Positions 25,181 through 32,929 of a stretch of 64,000 bases of DNA are shown here, piece after piece. The notes under the pieces are model-generated. The model searched no databases. It saw only the letters and a list, made by a program, of their open reading frames with translations, and was not told the origin of the DNA. The translations under genes were made by a program, and so were the position numbers. The stretch covers positions 1 to 64,000 of the forward strand of contig DAOUKG010000044.1 of assembly GCA_034421575.1 (NCBI GenBank), written 5' to 3'. This stretch comes from VXLM01 sp034421575. Lineage in GTDB: Bacteria > Chloroflexota > Dehalococcoidia > Lucifugimonadales > VXLM01. Each line of letters opens with the position of its first letter. Within the stretch, counting starts at the first letter, position 1.

Positions 25181-25417
25181 ATGCCGACCGTACTGAGGGA
25201 AGGTCCGTATCGCTTTTTCTTCTACGCGAGCGATGGTGACGAACCTCCTCATGTTCACATCGAACGAGATGATAGGGTCGCCAAGTTCTGGCTGGAACCG
25301 GTAAGGCTTCAAATGAGTGGCGGACTCAGGCCTTCCGAAATACGCCGGATTGCGAGGATAATAGAAGCGCGGCAGACGGTTCTCATGGAGGCGTGGAATG
25401 AATATTTCAACGGTTGA
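25181..25417 (+). CDS. DUF4160 protein
   Basis: A 78-residue protein; GPYRFFFYASDGDEPPHVHI and AKFWLEPV-L are the DUF4160 signature, with the DEPPHVHI core. It overlaps the next gene by 20 bases. DUF4160 and DUF2442 genes commonly occur as pairs and are suspected of being toxin-antitoxin-like, but no activity is established. The same pair is followed here by a real MNT/HEPN system. Confidence 0.85.
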   Translation: MPTVLREGPYRFFFYASDGDEPPHVHIERDDRVAKFWLEPVRLQMSGGLRPSEIRRIARIIEARQTVLMEAWNEYFNG

Positions 25418-25697
25418 GGTCAGGTTGCCAGATGCAGGCGAGGTGACCGTCACGGGGGATACGTTGACCGTCGAGCTTTCTGATGGCCGGACTATCGCGG
25501 TCCCACTAGCCTGGTATCCGAGGCTGATACATGCCACGAAAAAAGAGAGAGGGAACTGGCGGCTCATTGGTAAAGGACAGGGCATCCACTGGCCTGACCT
25601 AGATGAGGATGTCAGCGTGGAAGGGCTGTTGGCGGGCAGGCCTTCCGGGGAGAGTCAAGAGTCTTTCCGCCGGTGGCTCGAATTGAGACAGGCTTGA
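25398..25697 (+). CDS. DUF2442 protein
   Basis: A 99-residue protein; DTLTVELSDGRTIAVPLAWY PRL, followed by NWRLIGKGQGIHWPDLDEDV, is diagnostic of DUF2442. It starts inside the end of the DUF4160 gene, so the two are translated together. The C-terminal extension after about residue 75 (LLAGRPSGESQESFRRWLEL) is the usual tail of the family. Function unknown; partner of the upstream gene. Confidence 0.85.
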   Translation: MNISTVEVRLPDAGEVTVTGDTLTVELSDGRTIAVPLAWYPRLIHATKKERGNWRLIGKGQGIHWPDLDEDVSVEGLLAGRPSGESQESFRRWLELRQA

Positions 25698-25724
25698 CTC
25701 GATGAATGAGATTTGTGAATTCAC

Positions 25725-26015
25725 ATGAACAGAACCGAAGTCCTCGACATACTTCGAACGCACAAGCCGACGCTCGCGGAGCGCTTCGGCGTGACCGAGC
25801 TCGCACTGTTCGGCTCATTCGCCCGTGACCAGGCGACCGATGGGAGCGATGTGGATATATTGGTTCGATACGATGGGCCAGCAACATCGAGGTCGTACTT
25901 CGGTGTGCAATTCTACATTGAAGACTTGCTGGGCCGCCGAGTTGATCTGGTAACTCACAAGGCATTGCGCTCGGAGTTCCGTCCCTACGTGGAGCGAGAG
26001 GCCGTGAATGTATAG
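25725..26015 (+). CDS. mntA: MNT-type nucleotidyltransferase antitoxin
   Basis: A 96-residue minimal nucleotidyltransferase. GSFARDQATDGSDVDILV gives the G-S-x10-D-x-D active site, with a third acidic residue in RRVDLVTHKAL. MntA antitoxins AMPylate the HEPN toxin HepT to silence it. The HepT gene overlaps its last 8 bases, which is the standard order. Lower GC than the following peptidase gene and a TA-rich boundary fit a mobile module. Confidence 0.9.
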   Translation: MNRTEVLDILRTHKPTLAERFGVTELALFGSFARDQATDGSDVDILVRYDGPATSRSYFGVQFYIEDLLGRRVDLVTHKALRSEFRPYVEREAVNV

Positions 26016-26379
26016 TTATTCGGACGAAACTCGGCATTGGCGTCTATACGTGGGGGACATGATCGAGTTCGCGGAAAAGGCCGAAACCTACACAAAGGGA
26101 CTGGATCAAGGTGCGTTCACCGCTGATAGGCTTACTTACGACGCTACCTTACGCAATCTCGAACTGATTGGGGAAGCAGCAACGCACGTTCCGGACCACG
26201 TGCGCGATGCCCACCCGGAGATTGAATGGCGCAGCATCGTGGGGGCGAGGAACCGCTTAGCCCACGGTTACTTGGGTCTTGATGACGACGTTCTGTGGGA
26301 CATCATTCAGACCGACATCCCAGACTTGCTGCCCAAGCTGCGATACTTGCTGGACTCTCACCGTTCAGAGCAAGAATGA
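26008..26379 (+). CDS. hepT: HEPN-domain RNase toxin HepT
   Basis: A 123-residue helical protein. The catalytic R-x4-H-x-Y motif is intact in VGARNRLAHGYLG; LIGEAATHVPDHVRDAHPEI is the preceding conserved helix. HepT cleaves RNA or tRNA unless its Tyr is AMPylated by MntA. The gene overlaps mntA at its 5' end and the next peptidase gene (ATGA, 26376-26379) at its 3' end. Coupling of a toxin to a metabolic gene is unusual, although it may be chance juxtaposition. Confidence 0.9.
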   Translation: MYSYSDETRHWRLYVGDMIEFAEKAETYTKGLDQGAFTADRLTYDATLRNLELIGEAATHVPDHVRDAHPEIEWRSIVGARNRLAHGYLGLDDDVLWDIIQTDIPDLLPKLRYLLDSHRSEQE

Positions 26380-27554
26380 CCTCCGAAACCAGGTTACGCA
26401 ACGCCCAGGAGCACCTGTCGTCCGAACAGATCGACGGGTGGCTGCTGTATGACTATCGGGGGATGAACCCCATCTTTACGGAGACGCTCGGCGCGATTGC
26501 GCACGTCACCCGCCCCTGCTGGCTGTGGGTGCCCGTCTCCGGTACACCAAAGCTGTTGGTGTCGTACGTCGACCAGGGACGGTTCAAGCATCTCGGCATC
26601 GAGACGCTGCTGTGGGTGAGCAGGACGCAAATGATCGACCGTCTGCGCGAGCTGCTGCGTGGGGCGCGGGTCGTCGCGATGGAATACTCGCAGGACGGGG
26701 CGCTGCCGCGAGTGTCGTGGGTCGACGCGGGCACGGTTGAGATGGTAAGGGGACTGGGAGTCGAGGTCGTCTCGTCGGCGGACACGGTGCAGTACGCCAC
26801 GCAGCGATGGAGTGCGACGGACCTGGTCTCGCACCGGGAGGCCGCCAGCAGGCTGGATACCATCGTTCAGGACGCCTTCCGGTATATCGGCGACCGGCTC
26901 GCAACACCCCCAACGGAGCACGACGTGGCGGAGTTCATCCGGTCACGATTCCGGGAGGAGGCGATGGAAGCCCCGGACGGGCCTATCGTGGCCGTGAACG
27001 AGCACGGGGCCGACCCGCACTTCGATCCCACTCCAACAAACTCGCATGTGATCAGACCGGGCGATTGGGTGCTGATCGACCTGTGGGCCCGGATGGAGGG
27101 CGAGGAGAACATGTACGCCGACATCACGTGGACAGGGTACGTCGGCGATACCGTCCCGTCCGAGCACAGGGAGGTGTTCGGCGTCGTCGTCGGCGCGCGA
27201 GACGCCGCAGTGGCTGCAATTGCCGAGCACTTCGAGCAGGGGCGCAGGCCGCAGGGGTGGCAGATCGACAAGGTGGCACGCGACTTCATCCAAGACGCCA
27301 GCTATGGAGAGTACTTCAGCCACCGGCTGGGACACAGCATCGGTCGCGAGGTCCACGGCAACGCCGTCAATCTCGACAGTTGGGAGACTCACGACACGCG
27401 GAGGCTCATGCCGGGGATCGCCACGTCGGTCGAGCCGGGCATCTACCTGTCAGGCAGGTTCGGCGTCCGGTCGGAGATCGACGTGTACATCTCCGAAGGC
27501 GGACCTGTAATCACGACAGCCGTCCAGCACGAGCCGGTCATGATCGGTCGCTAG
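26376..27554 (+). CDS. M24 family metallopeptidase (Xaa-Pro aminopeptidase-like)
   Basis: A 392-residue protein starting at ATG 26376, which overlaps the hepT stop; the frame is open to 26295 but that part lies in hepT. The N-terminal creatinase-like domain (HLSSEQIDGWLLYDYRGMNP) is followed by the pita-bread fold. Five metal ligands are visible: D in WVLIDLWARM, D in YADITWTG, H in GHSIGREVHG, E in TSVEPGIY and E in VRSEIDVY. It is expected to remove the residue before a proline or act on a related amide. The substrate is unknown. Confidence 0.9.
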   Translation: MTSETRLRNAQEHLSSEQIDGWLLYDYRGMNPIFTETLGAIAHVTRPCWLWVPVSGTPKLLVSYVDQGRFKHLGIETLLWVSRTQMIDRLRELLRGARVVAMEYSQDGALPRVSWVDAGTVEMVRGLGVEVVSSADTVQYATQRWSATDLVSHREAASRLDTIVQDAFRYIGDRLATPPTEHDVAEFIRSRFREEAMEAPDGPIVAVNEHGADPHFDPTPTNSHVIRPGDWVLIDLWARMEGEENMYADITWTGYVGDTVPSEHREVFGVVVGARDAAVAAIAEHFEQGRRPQGWQIDKVARDFIQDASYGEYFSHRLGHSIGREVHGNAVNLDSWETHDTRRLMPGIATSVEPGIYLSGRFGVRSEIDVYISEGGPVITTAVQHEPVMIGR

Positions 27555-28779
27555 CGGACTCGGCAGCCTCCTCCAACGAGCCGGGGGTCGGCGCCCGGTA
27601 ACGGATAAGCACTGCCAGCGCGACGAGCGTCAGGATGCCGCCGAATACGAACGCGGCGTGGATTCCGTAAGCGTCCGAAATCGCGCCTGCGACGGTTGGA
27701 GAGAATATCCCCAGAAGACCCGCGCCATACATGAACGAGGTGACGGTCGACTGCGCCTCGCCCTTTGATGAGTCTATGGCGGCCGCGATGAAGATGTGGT
27801 GCAGCGAGAACTTGAATGCGCCCTTGGCCAGCACGATGATCACCACTTGGATGACGGGATCGGCAACGCTCAATAGCAGCGACAGGACTCCGAGGCTGGC
27901 GGTGGCCGTCACGAGTACCGCCTTTCTCCCGACGCGGTCGGATAGGAACCCCATAACGGGCTGAGAGATTAGACCAACCACCTGTGCTCCAGAGAACACG
28001 AGCGCGATATTGCGGTCGCTGAACTCAAGGGTCTCCTTAAGGTAGACGGGGAGGAACCCCTCCACCGCGCTCTCTCCCACTCCTCTGATGGCAGTGGATG
28101 CCACAAGGAGCATCAGCATCGGGTTTTGTAAAAGCGTTCCCATCGAGGCGAAGTACTCCCTGCGCGATGATGCCTGCGACTTCATCCGCGGAAGGGAGCG
28201 CAGGACTATCCAGAGGGTGAACCCGATGATGATGGCGGGGAAGAAGCTCAGCTTGAGCACGTCGCGCCACATAAGGAAGCCAAGCACTGCCGCCACCACG
28301 AGTGGTCCGAGCACCTCGCCGGTCATCCCTCCCATCCCGTGAAGTGAGACCGCGAATCCCCGACGGTCGGGGAATCTACGCGACAGTTCCCCAATGGCGA
28401 AGGGATGGAACATTGCGGGAGCGCCACCAATCAGCAGCATTGAGGCTAAGAGTATCCAATAGCTGCTGACGAAGCCGACGACAAGCTGCGAGAAGCCGAT
28501 AAACACCATGGTCAGGCCCAGGAACATGGCCGTTCTGCCGGTGAACCGGTCGCCGAGGTATCCTCCGAGCATCGTCGCAAGCCACCACGAGAGCGCCTGC
28601 GCCGATCCCAGCCAGCCGAACTGGGAGTAACTGAGGTTCAGCTCGACCTTGATCTGAGGGAGGATAAGCTTCGAAAAGCCGGAGTTGTAGAGGTGCTTCA
28701 TCATGTGGCCGACCATGATGACTGCAGCCATGTAGGCGCGACCGCGCGTGATGTCCGACTTCGTTTCCTCGGGGTTCAT
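27538..28779 (-). CDS. Major facilitator superfamily transporter
   Basis: A 413-residue protein with 12 membrane segments; ATG 28779 (MNPEETKSDITRG) is favoured because the first helix starts soon after, but ATG 28818 is possible and neither has a clear ribosome site. Motif A is GGYLGDRFTGRTAMF and its second-half counterpart is GFLSDRVGRKAVL. MFHPFAIGELSRRFPDRRG recalls fosmidomycin-resistance-like transporters, though the substrate cannot be assigned. It converges on, and overlaps by 17 bases, the M24 peptidase. Confidence 0.85.
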   Translation of the reverse strand: MNPEETKSDITRGRAYMAAVIMVGHMMKHLYNSGFSKLILPQIKVELNLSYSQFGWLGSAQALSWWLATMLGGYLGDRFTGRTAMFLGLTMVFIGFSQLVVGFVSSYWILLASMLLIGGAPAMFHPFAIGELSRRFPDRRGFAVSLHGMGGMTGEVLGPLVVAAVLGFLMWRDVLKLSFFPAIIIGFTLWIVLRSLPRMKSQASSRREYFASMGTLLQNPMLMLLVASTAIRGVGESAVEGFLPVYLKETLEFSDRNIALVFSGAQVVGLISQPVMGFLSDRVGRKAVLVTATASLGVLSLLLSVADPVIQVVIIVLAKGAFKFSLHHIFIAAAIDSSKGEAQSTVTSFMYGAGLLGIFSPTVAGAISDAYGIHAAFVFGGILTLVALAVLIRYRAPTPGSLEEAAESASDRS

Positions 28780-29016
28780 AGACCGGCCGGTGGAAGACTC
28801 CTCAGAAGGCGCGTGCATTATACGTCAGGAAAGGTCACAGGTCACGGTGTTGGAGGGTGGAGCATCTGCATCCCTTTTCGTCGGGATGATAGTCCGCGCC
28901 GTGGACCATGCGGGGCAGAACATTTCATCCTCACATTGCGGCCTACCCTAGCTTGTGCTTGAATACTCGCCGCCAACTCCAGCGCCAATTGCGCAATTTT
29001 CTATACTTTCCGTCCG

Positions 29017-30192
29017 ATGGAGCACCACGTGAACATCGATGAAATCCGAAGCAGGATACCCGGACTGAAGCACTGCAGCTACCTGAATATGAGCTATGGA
29101 CCGAAGCCGACGCCCGTGACCGACGAGGTCGTGCGGATGGCGCGTTTCATAGAGGAGTACGCCACGCTGTCGAAGGAGGTCATGGACGAAATCGAGCGGG
29201 TGTATGAGGGAGCGCGGGTCGACGTGGCGCGTCTGCTCGGCGGATCCACTGACGAGATCGCCCTGACTCGGCACGTATCGGAGGGCATCAACATTGTCGC
29301 AACCGGCTTCGACTGGGAGGCGGGCGACGAGGTGATCGTTACCGACGAGGAGCACCCCGCCGGTTCGCTGCCGTGGATGAACCTCAGGCAACGCAGGGGC
29401 ATCGAGGTCCGTCAGCTTCCCCTTGCGCCGTACGAGACCGAAGGCATAGTGGAGCGGCTGGAAGCGATGATTACGCCACGCACCAAGCTATTGTGCATGA
29501 GCCACGTTTCCACCCGCACGGGGTTCGTGCTGCCCGCCCGCGAGGTCGCCGCCGTTGCCCATGACCACGGCGTCCCCGTCCTGCTGGATGGAGCGCACGC
29601 CGTAGGTCTGATACCCGTCGACGTAAAGGCGCTCGGCTGTGACTACTACTCCGGGTGCGGCCATAAATGGCTGCTTGCGCCCCAGGGGACGGGCTTCCTC
29701 TATGTCGACGCAGACAGGCTGGACGATCTCAAAATCACCTGGATAGGCGCGAGCAGCGCTCCCACTTGGGACGAGGACACCTACGAATTCGAGCCGATTG
29801 CCACGGCGGCGAAGTTCGAGTTCGGCACGAGAGACAAGGCCGTGTTCAGTTCACTGTCGACCGCGATCTCGATGGCCGAGGAGGTTGGCATCGAGAACAT
29901 TGCGCGGCGGAGTTGGGAACTCGCCGACCACCTTCGCCGGCGTCTCACGGACGTACCCGGCTTCACGCTGAGGACGCCAATGGACCCGGTCCGCAGCACG
30001 GGGATATCGACCTTCGACATCGGCTTCAACGGAAGAGAGCTGACGGAACGCCTATGGGACGAGCACCGCATCTTGGTTAGCGGCAGGGAGGACGAATTGA
30101 GGGTCTCAATTCCCTACTTCGCCCTCGAAGAGGAGATCGACAAGCTTGTCGACGTGCTGGCGTCGCTGGACCGTGAGCAAACGGCGAAATGA
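29017..30192 (+). CDS. Class V aminotransferase (cysteine desulfurase/epimerase-like)
   Basis: A 391-residue fold-type I PLP enzyme. CSYLNMSYGPKPTPVTDEVV is the start of the family, VPVLLDGAHAVGLIPVDVKA carries the Asp that holds the pyridine nitrogen, and YYSGCGHKWLLAPQGTGFLY carries the PLP lysine. It lacks the conserved mobile-loop Cys of group I/II desulfurases as far as I can see, so an isopenicillin-N-epimerase-like or kynureninase-like role is as likely. No Suf or Isc partners are near. ATG 29017 has no clear ribosome site; GTG 29029 has GGAG upstream. Confidence 0.85.
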   Translation: MEHHVNIDEIRSRIPGLKHCSYLNMSYGPKPTPVTDEVVRMARFIEEYATLSKEVMDEIERVYEGARVDVARLLGGSTDEIALTRHVSEGINIVATGFDWEAGDEVIVTDEEHPAGSLPWMNLRQRRGIEVRQLPLAPYETEGIVERLEAMITPRTKLLCMSHVSTRTGFVLPAREVAAVAHDHGVPVLLDGAHAVGLIPVDVKALGCDYYSGCGHKWLLAPQGTGFLYVDADRLDDLKITWIGASSAPTWDEDTYEFEPIATAAKFEFGTRDKAVFSSLSTAISMAEEVGIENIARRSWELADHLRRRLTDVPGFTLRTPMDPVRSTGISTFDIGFNGRELTERLWDEHRILVSGREDELRVSIPYFALEEEIDKLVDVLASLDREQTAK

Positions 30193-30318
30193 ACCACGGC
30201 TCACCACCACTTCAGAATCAATACGCCCCCAATTGACTTGCCTGTCGCAGCGCGCTGTACGGGGCGTCGGAAGTTTCCGGCGAAACGAGATGAACTGCAA
30301 TTCGCCAACCAGGTGCAT

Positions 30319-30515
30319 AACTGTTCAGACTTCGTGAGAGCGCTCAACACACAAAGCCACCGTCATACCCGCGAAAGGAGACCTTTGCGTAACCGCTCTC
30401 CCACTGAGAAAGAGTCCGAGATAGGGCATCTCTCAGCTTTGCCAACCTCCGTCATTCCCGCGAAGGCGGGAATCCATAGGGGTGGGGGGTGTTCACCTCT
30501 TGAACTGTGAACATT
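30319..30515. repeat. Mosaic element C with TGTTCAGA terminal inverted repeats
   Basis: Left end AACTGTTCAGA (30319-30329); right end is decayed to TGTGAACATT (30506-30515). The interior holds a half hairpin CGTCATACCCGCGAAAG and a full one (30450-30480). The stretch CAACACACAAAGCCACCGTC matches element A (CGAACACACAGCCAC). It accounts for most of 30193-30598; no gene is seen there. Confidence 0.6.
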
Positions 30516-30598
30516 CACCTAGCTGCTCTCCGCGTTGTTGTGCCCCTGCCGTTGTGCTATGATTGCGGCGAATTCTCAAGCGGACTGAGGGCCCGTCG

Positions 30599-31084
30599 TT
30601 GACCGTTGCTAACGAAGACCTGCGCGACCGCGTTCGGCAGGCCATCACCAACCAAAAGCGACCCACTGTTACCGTTCTCTCATCCCTGCTTGCCGCCCAA
30701 GACGCGCTCGGCTACATCCCCGACGAGGCCATCGACGAGGTGGCGGCCTACACCGAGTCGAGCATAAATGAGGTCTGGGGCGTAGCCTCCTTTTACAAGA
30801 ACTTCCGCTTTACCCCGGCCGGCGAACACACTGTCGAAATCTGCTGGGGACCAAGCTGCCACTTGGTCGGCGCAACGGCCATCATCGAAAAGACCCTGGA
30901 GCACGTCGGCTTGGAGGAAGAGGGAGAGACCGCAGACGGCCGCCTGACGATCCGCTATAACACCTGTCTCGGAGCATGCGCGCAGGCGCCGGTCATCAGC
31001 ATAGACCATCATCTGCGAGGGAGAATGACGCCGGAGCGGGCAGTCGAACTGGTAGACAACATTGAGGACAACGGTTCCCATTAG
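30599..31084 (+). CDS. NADH dehydrogenase 24-kDa (NuoE-like) subunit
   Basis: A 161-residue protein. The frame is open to TTG 30563, but TTG 30599 with GAGGGC upstream gives the normal start (LTVANEDLRDRV). The [2Fe-2S] thioredoxin-like fold shows C-x4-C in CWGPSCHLVGA and C-x3-C in TCLGACAQAPV. LSSLLAAQDALGYIPDEAID is the helical N-terminal part. It passes electrons from the flavin subunit. Start 16 bases before the NuoF-like gene, in the same operon as the NuoG/FdhA-like gene, as in NAD-dependent formate dehydrogenases (FdsGBA) and hydrogenases. Confidence 0.9.
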   Translation: MTVANEDLRDRVRQAITNQKRPTVTVLSSLLAAQDALGYIPDEAIDEVAAYTESSINEVWGVASFYKNFRFTPAGEHTVEICWGPSCHLVGATAIIEKTLEHVGLEEEGETADGRLTIRYNTCLGACAQAPVISIDHHLRGRMTPERAVELVDNIEDNGSH

Positions 31085-31100
31085 CCGGCGCGAGGACCAA

Positions 31101-32855
31101 GTGAGCGCATACGAAGACCTGAAAGCAAGAGCCGAGGCGCGATGGCAGGAGCTGACCGCGGGCGACCGACCATGGATTCGAGTTGGCACCGAGCTGAACG
31201 GCCAGGCCGCCGGAGCCCTTGAAGTCGTCCAAGCCCTGCGTTCCGAGTTCGACAAGCGCGGCATCGAAGCAAACCTTCACGAGGTCGGAACGCTCGGCCT
31301 TTCCTACGCCGAACCGCTTGTGGATGTGCAAAAACTTGGTGGTTCACGACTGCTCTTCAGCCGGGTCACTCCCGCAGACGTGCCGACCATCATCGACGAG
31401 TACATCGTCGGAGATCGCGTGCCCAGTAGCCTCGCCTTCGCGTACCTTGGAGACGATCCCATTAACGGCGTGCCCGACCTCAATTCCATGCCGCAGTACT
31501 CCTTACAGCGTCGCATCGCCATGCGAAACGCGGGCCATATCGCTCCGGGCGATATCCTTCAATACGTTGCCAACGACGGCTACGCCGCCCTGAACAAGGC
31601 TCTGTTCGAAATGGAGCCCAACGGCGTAATCGACGAGATGAAGTCCTCCAACCTCCGTGGGCGCGGAGGCGCCGGATTCCCTGCGGGCCTGAAGTGGAGC
31701 TTCATGGTCAATTCGCCCGGACCCGTCAAGTACATCGCCTGCAACTGCGAGGAGGGCGATCCCGGCGCGTTCAACGACAAGGCGATTCTCGAAAGCGATC
31801 CGCACACCCTGCTCGAAGGGATGATCCTCGCGGGGTACGCAACCGGCGCGACGAACGGCTACGTCTTCGTCCGGCACGGCCACGACGGCCCCATCGACCG
31901 TGTTGAGCAGGCCATCAAGGACGCCTACGCCGAGAACATTCTGGGTGAGAACATCCTTGGAAGCGGCTTCAGCTTCGACATCGAGGTCGCGCTGACCGGG
32001 GATTCCTACGTGGCCGGCGAAGAGACCGGAATGATGGAGGCCATCGAGGGCAAACGCTCCATGCCGCGATTCAAACCTCCGTTCCCCGCTGCCGCGGGAC
32101 TGTGGATGAAGCCGACGACGATTAACAACGTTAAGACCTTCTCGTACGCCTCGCAGATTGTCCTGAACGGCGGCGATTGGTTTTCCAACATCGGCGTGAA
32201 CAACAGCACCGGCACCGCCATCGCCTGCCTGACCGGCAACGTGACCTATCCCGGAATCTACGAGGTCGAGATGGGCATGACAATGGGTCAGGTCATCGAG
32301 GTGATCGGCGGCGGCGTTCCCGACGGCAAGAAAATGAAACTCCTCCAAACGGGAGGGCCGCTCGGTGGAGTCATCGGACTCGATAGCCTCGACCTTCACA
32401 TAGACTTCGACGAGATGCAGCAGGCCGGCGCAATGTTTGGATCAGGCGGCATTATCGTCGGCGACGAAGACGCTTCGGTCGTCGACCTCATACGGCTGCT
32501 GGTCGCGTTCTGCCAGTACGAATCGTGTGGCAAGTGCTTCCCCTGCAGGCTCGGTATGACGCAGCTCCTCGATCTCATCGAGCGGATCGCGAAGTTCGAG
32601 GGCAGACCGGGAGACATGGAGGCGTGTGAACGGGTGGGGACGACTATGAAGATCGGTTCCCTCTGCGCCCACGGCCAACTCGGATTCAATCCAATTAGCT
32701 CGGCCCTGCAGCACTTCCGCGAGGAGTTCGAAACTCACATCACGGAACGGCGCGACCCAACAGGCAGGACATCTACAAAGTTCTACTCTCCGAAGACCAC
32801 CCGCCCATACGCGGAGGATTTTTCTCAAGCCCAGCCGCTCAAAGTGAATATATGA
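31101..32855 (+). CDS. NADH-binding flavoprotein (NuoF/FdsB-like) subunit
   Basis: A 584-residue protein from GTG 31101, preceded by GAGGA. The first ~110 residues are a thioredoxin-like domain (TLGLSYAEPLVDVQ). FMN and NADH sites follow: LRGRGGAGFPAGLKWSF and CNCEEGDPGAFNDKAILESD. The [4Fe-4S] site near the end is ESCGKCFPCRLG with a later Cys in LCAHGQLG. The enzyme oxidises or reduces NAD(H) and transfers electrons through iron-sulfur clusters to the NuoE-like and large subunits. No membrane subunits of complex I are in the operon, so this is a soluble-type diaphorase module. Confidence 0.92.
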   Translation: MSAYEDLKARAEARWQELTAGDRPWIRVGTELNGQAAGALEVVQALRSEFDKRGIEANLHEVGTLGLSYAEPLVDVQKLGGSRLLFSRVTPADVPTIIDEYIVGDRVPSSLAFAYLGDDPINGVPDLNSMPQYSLQRRIAMRNAGHIAPGDILQYVANDGYAALNKALFEMEPNGVIDEMKSSNLRGRGGAGFPAGLKWSFMVNSPGPVKYIACNCEEGDPGAFNDKAILESDPHTLLEGMILAGYATGATNGYVFVRHGHDGPIDRVEQAIKDAYAENILGENILGSGFSFDIEVALTGDSYVAGEETGMMEAIEGKRSMPRFKPPFPAAAGLWMKPTTINNVKTFSYASQIVLNGGDWFSNIGVNNSTGTAIACLTGNVTYPGIYEVEMGMTMGQVIEVIGGGVPDGKKMKLLQTGGPLGGVIGLDSLDLHIDFDEMQQAGAMFGSGGIIVGDEDASVVDLIRLLVAFCQYESCGKCFPCRLGMTQLLDLIERIAKFEGRPGDMEACERVGTTMKIGSLCAHGQLGFNPISSALQHFREEFETHITERRDPTGRTSTKFYSPKTTRPYAEDFSQAQPLKVNI

Positions 32856-32929
32856 CGCATTGGCGCGGCGGAGGGTTCACATTCCAAAGCAGACCCTGAT
32901 TCACGGCTGACGCAGTCCGGAGTTGCCGA

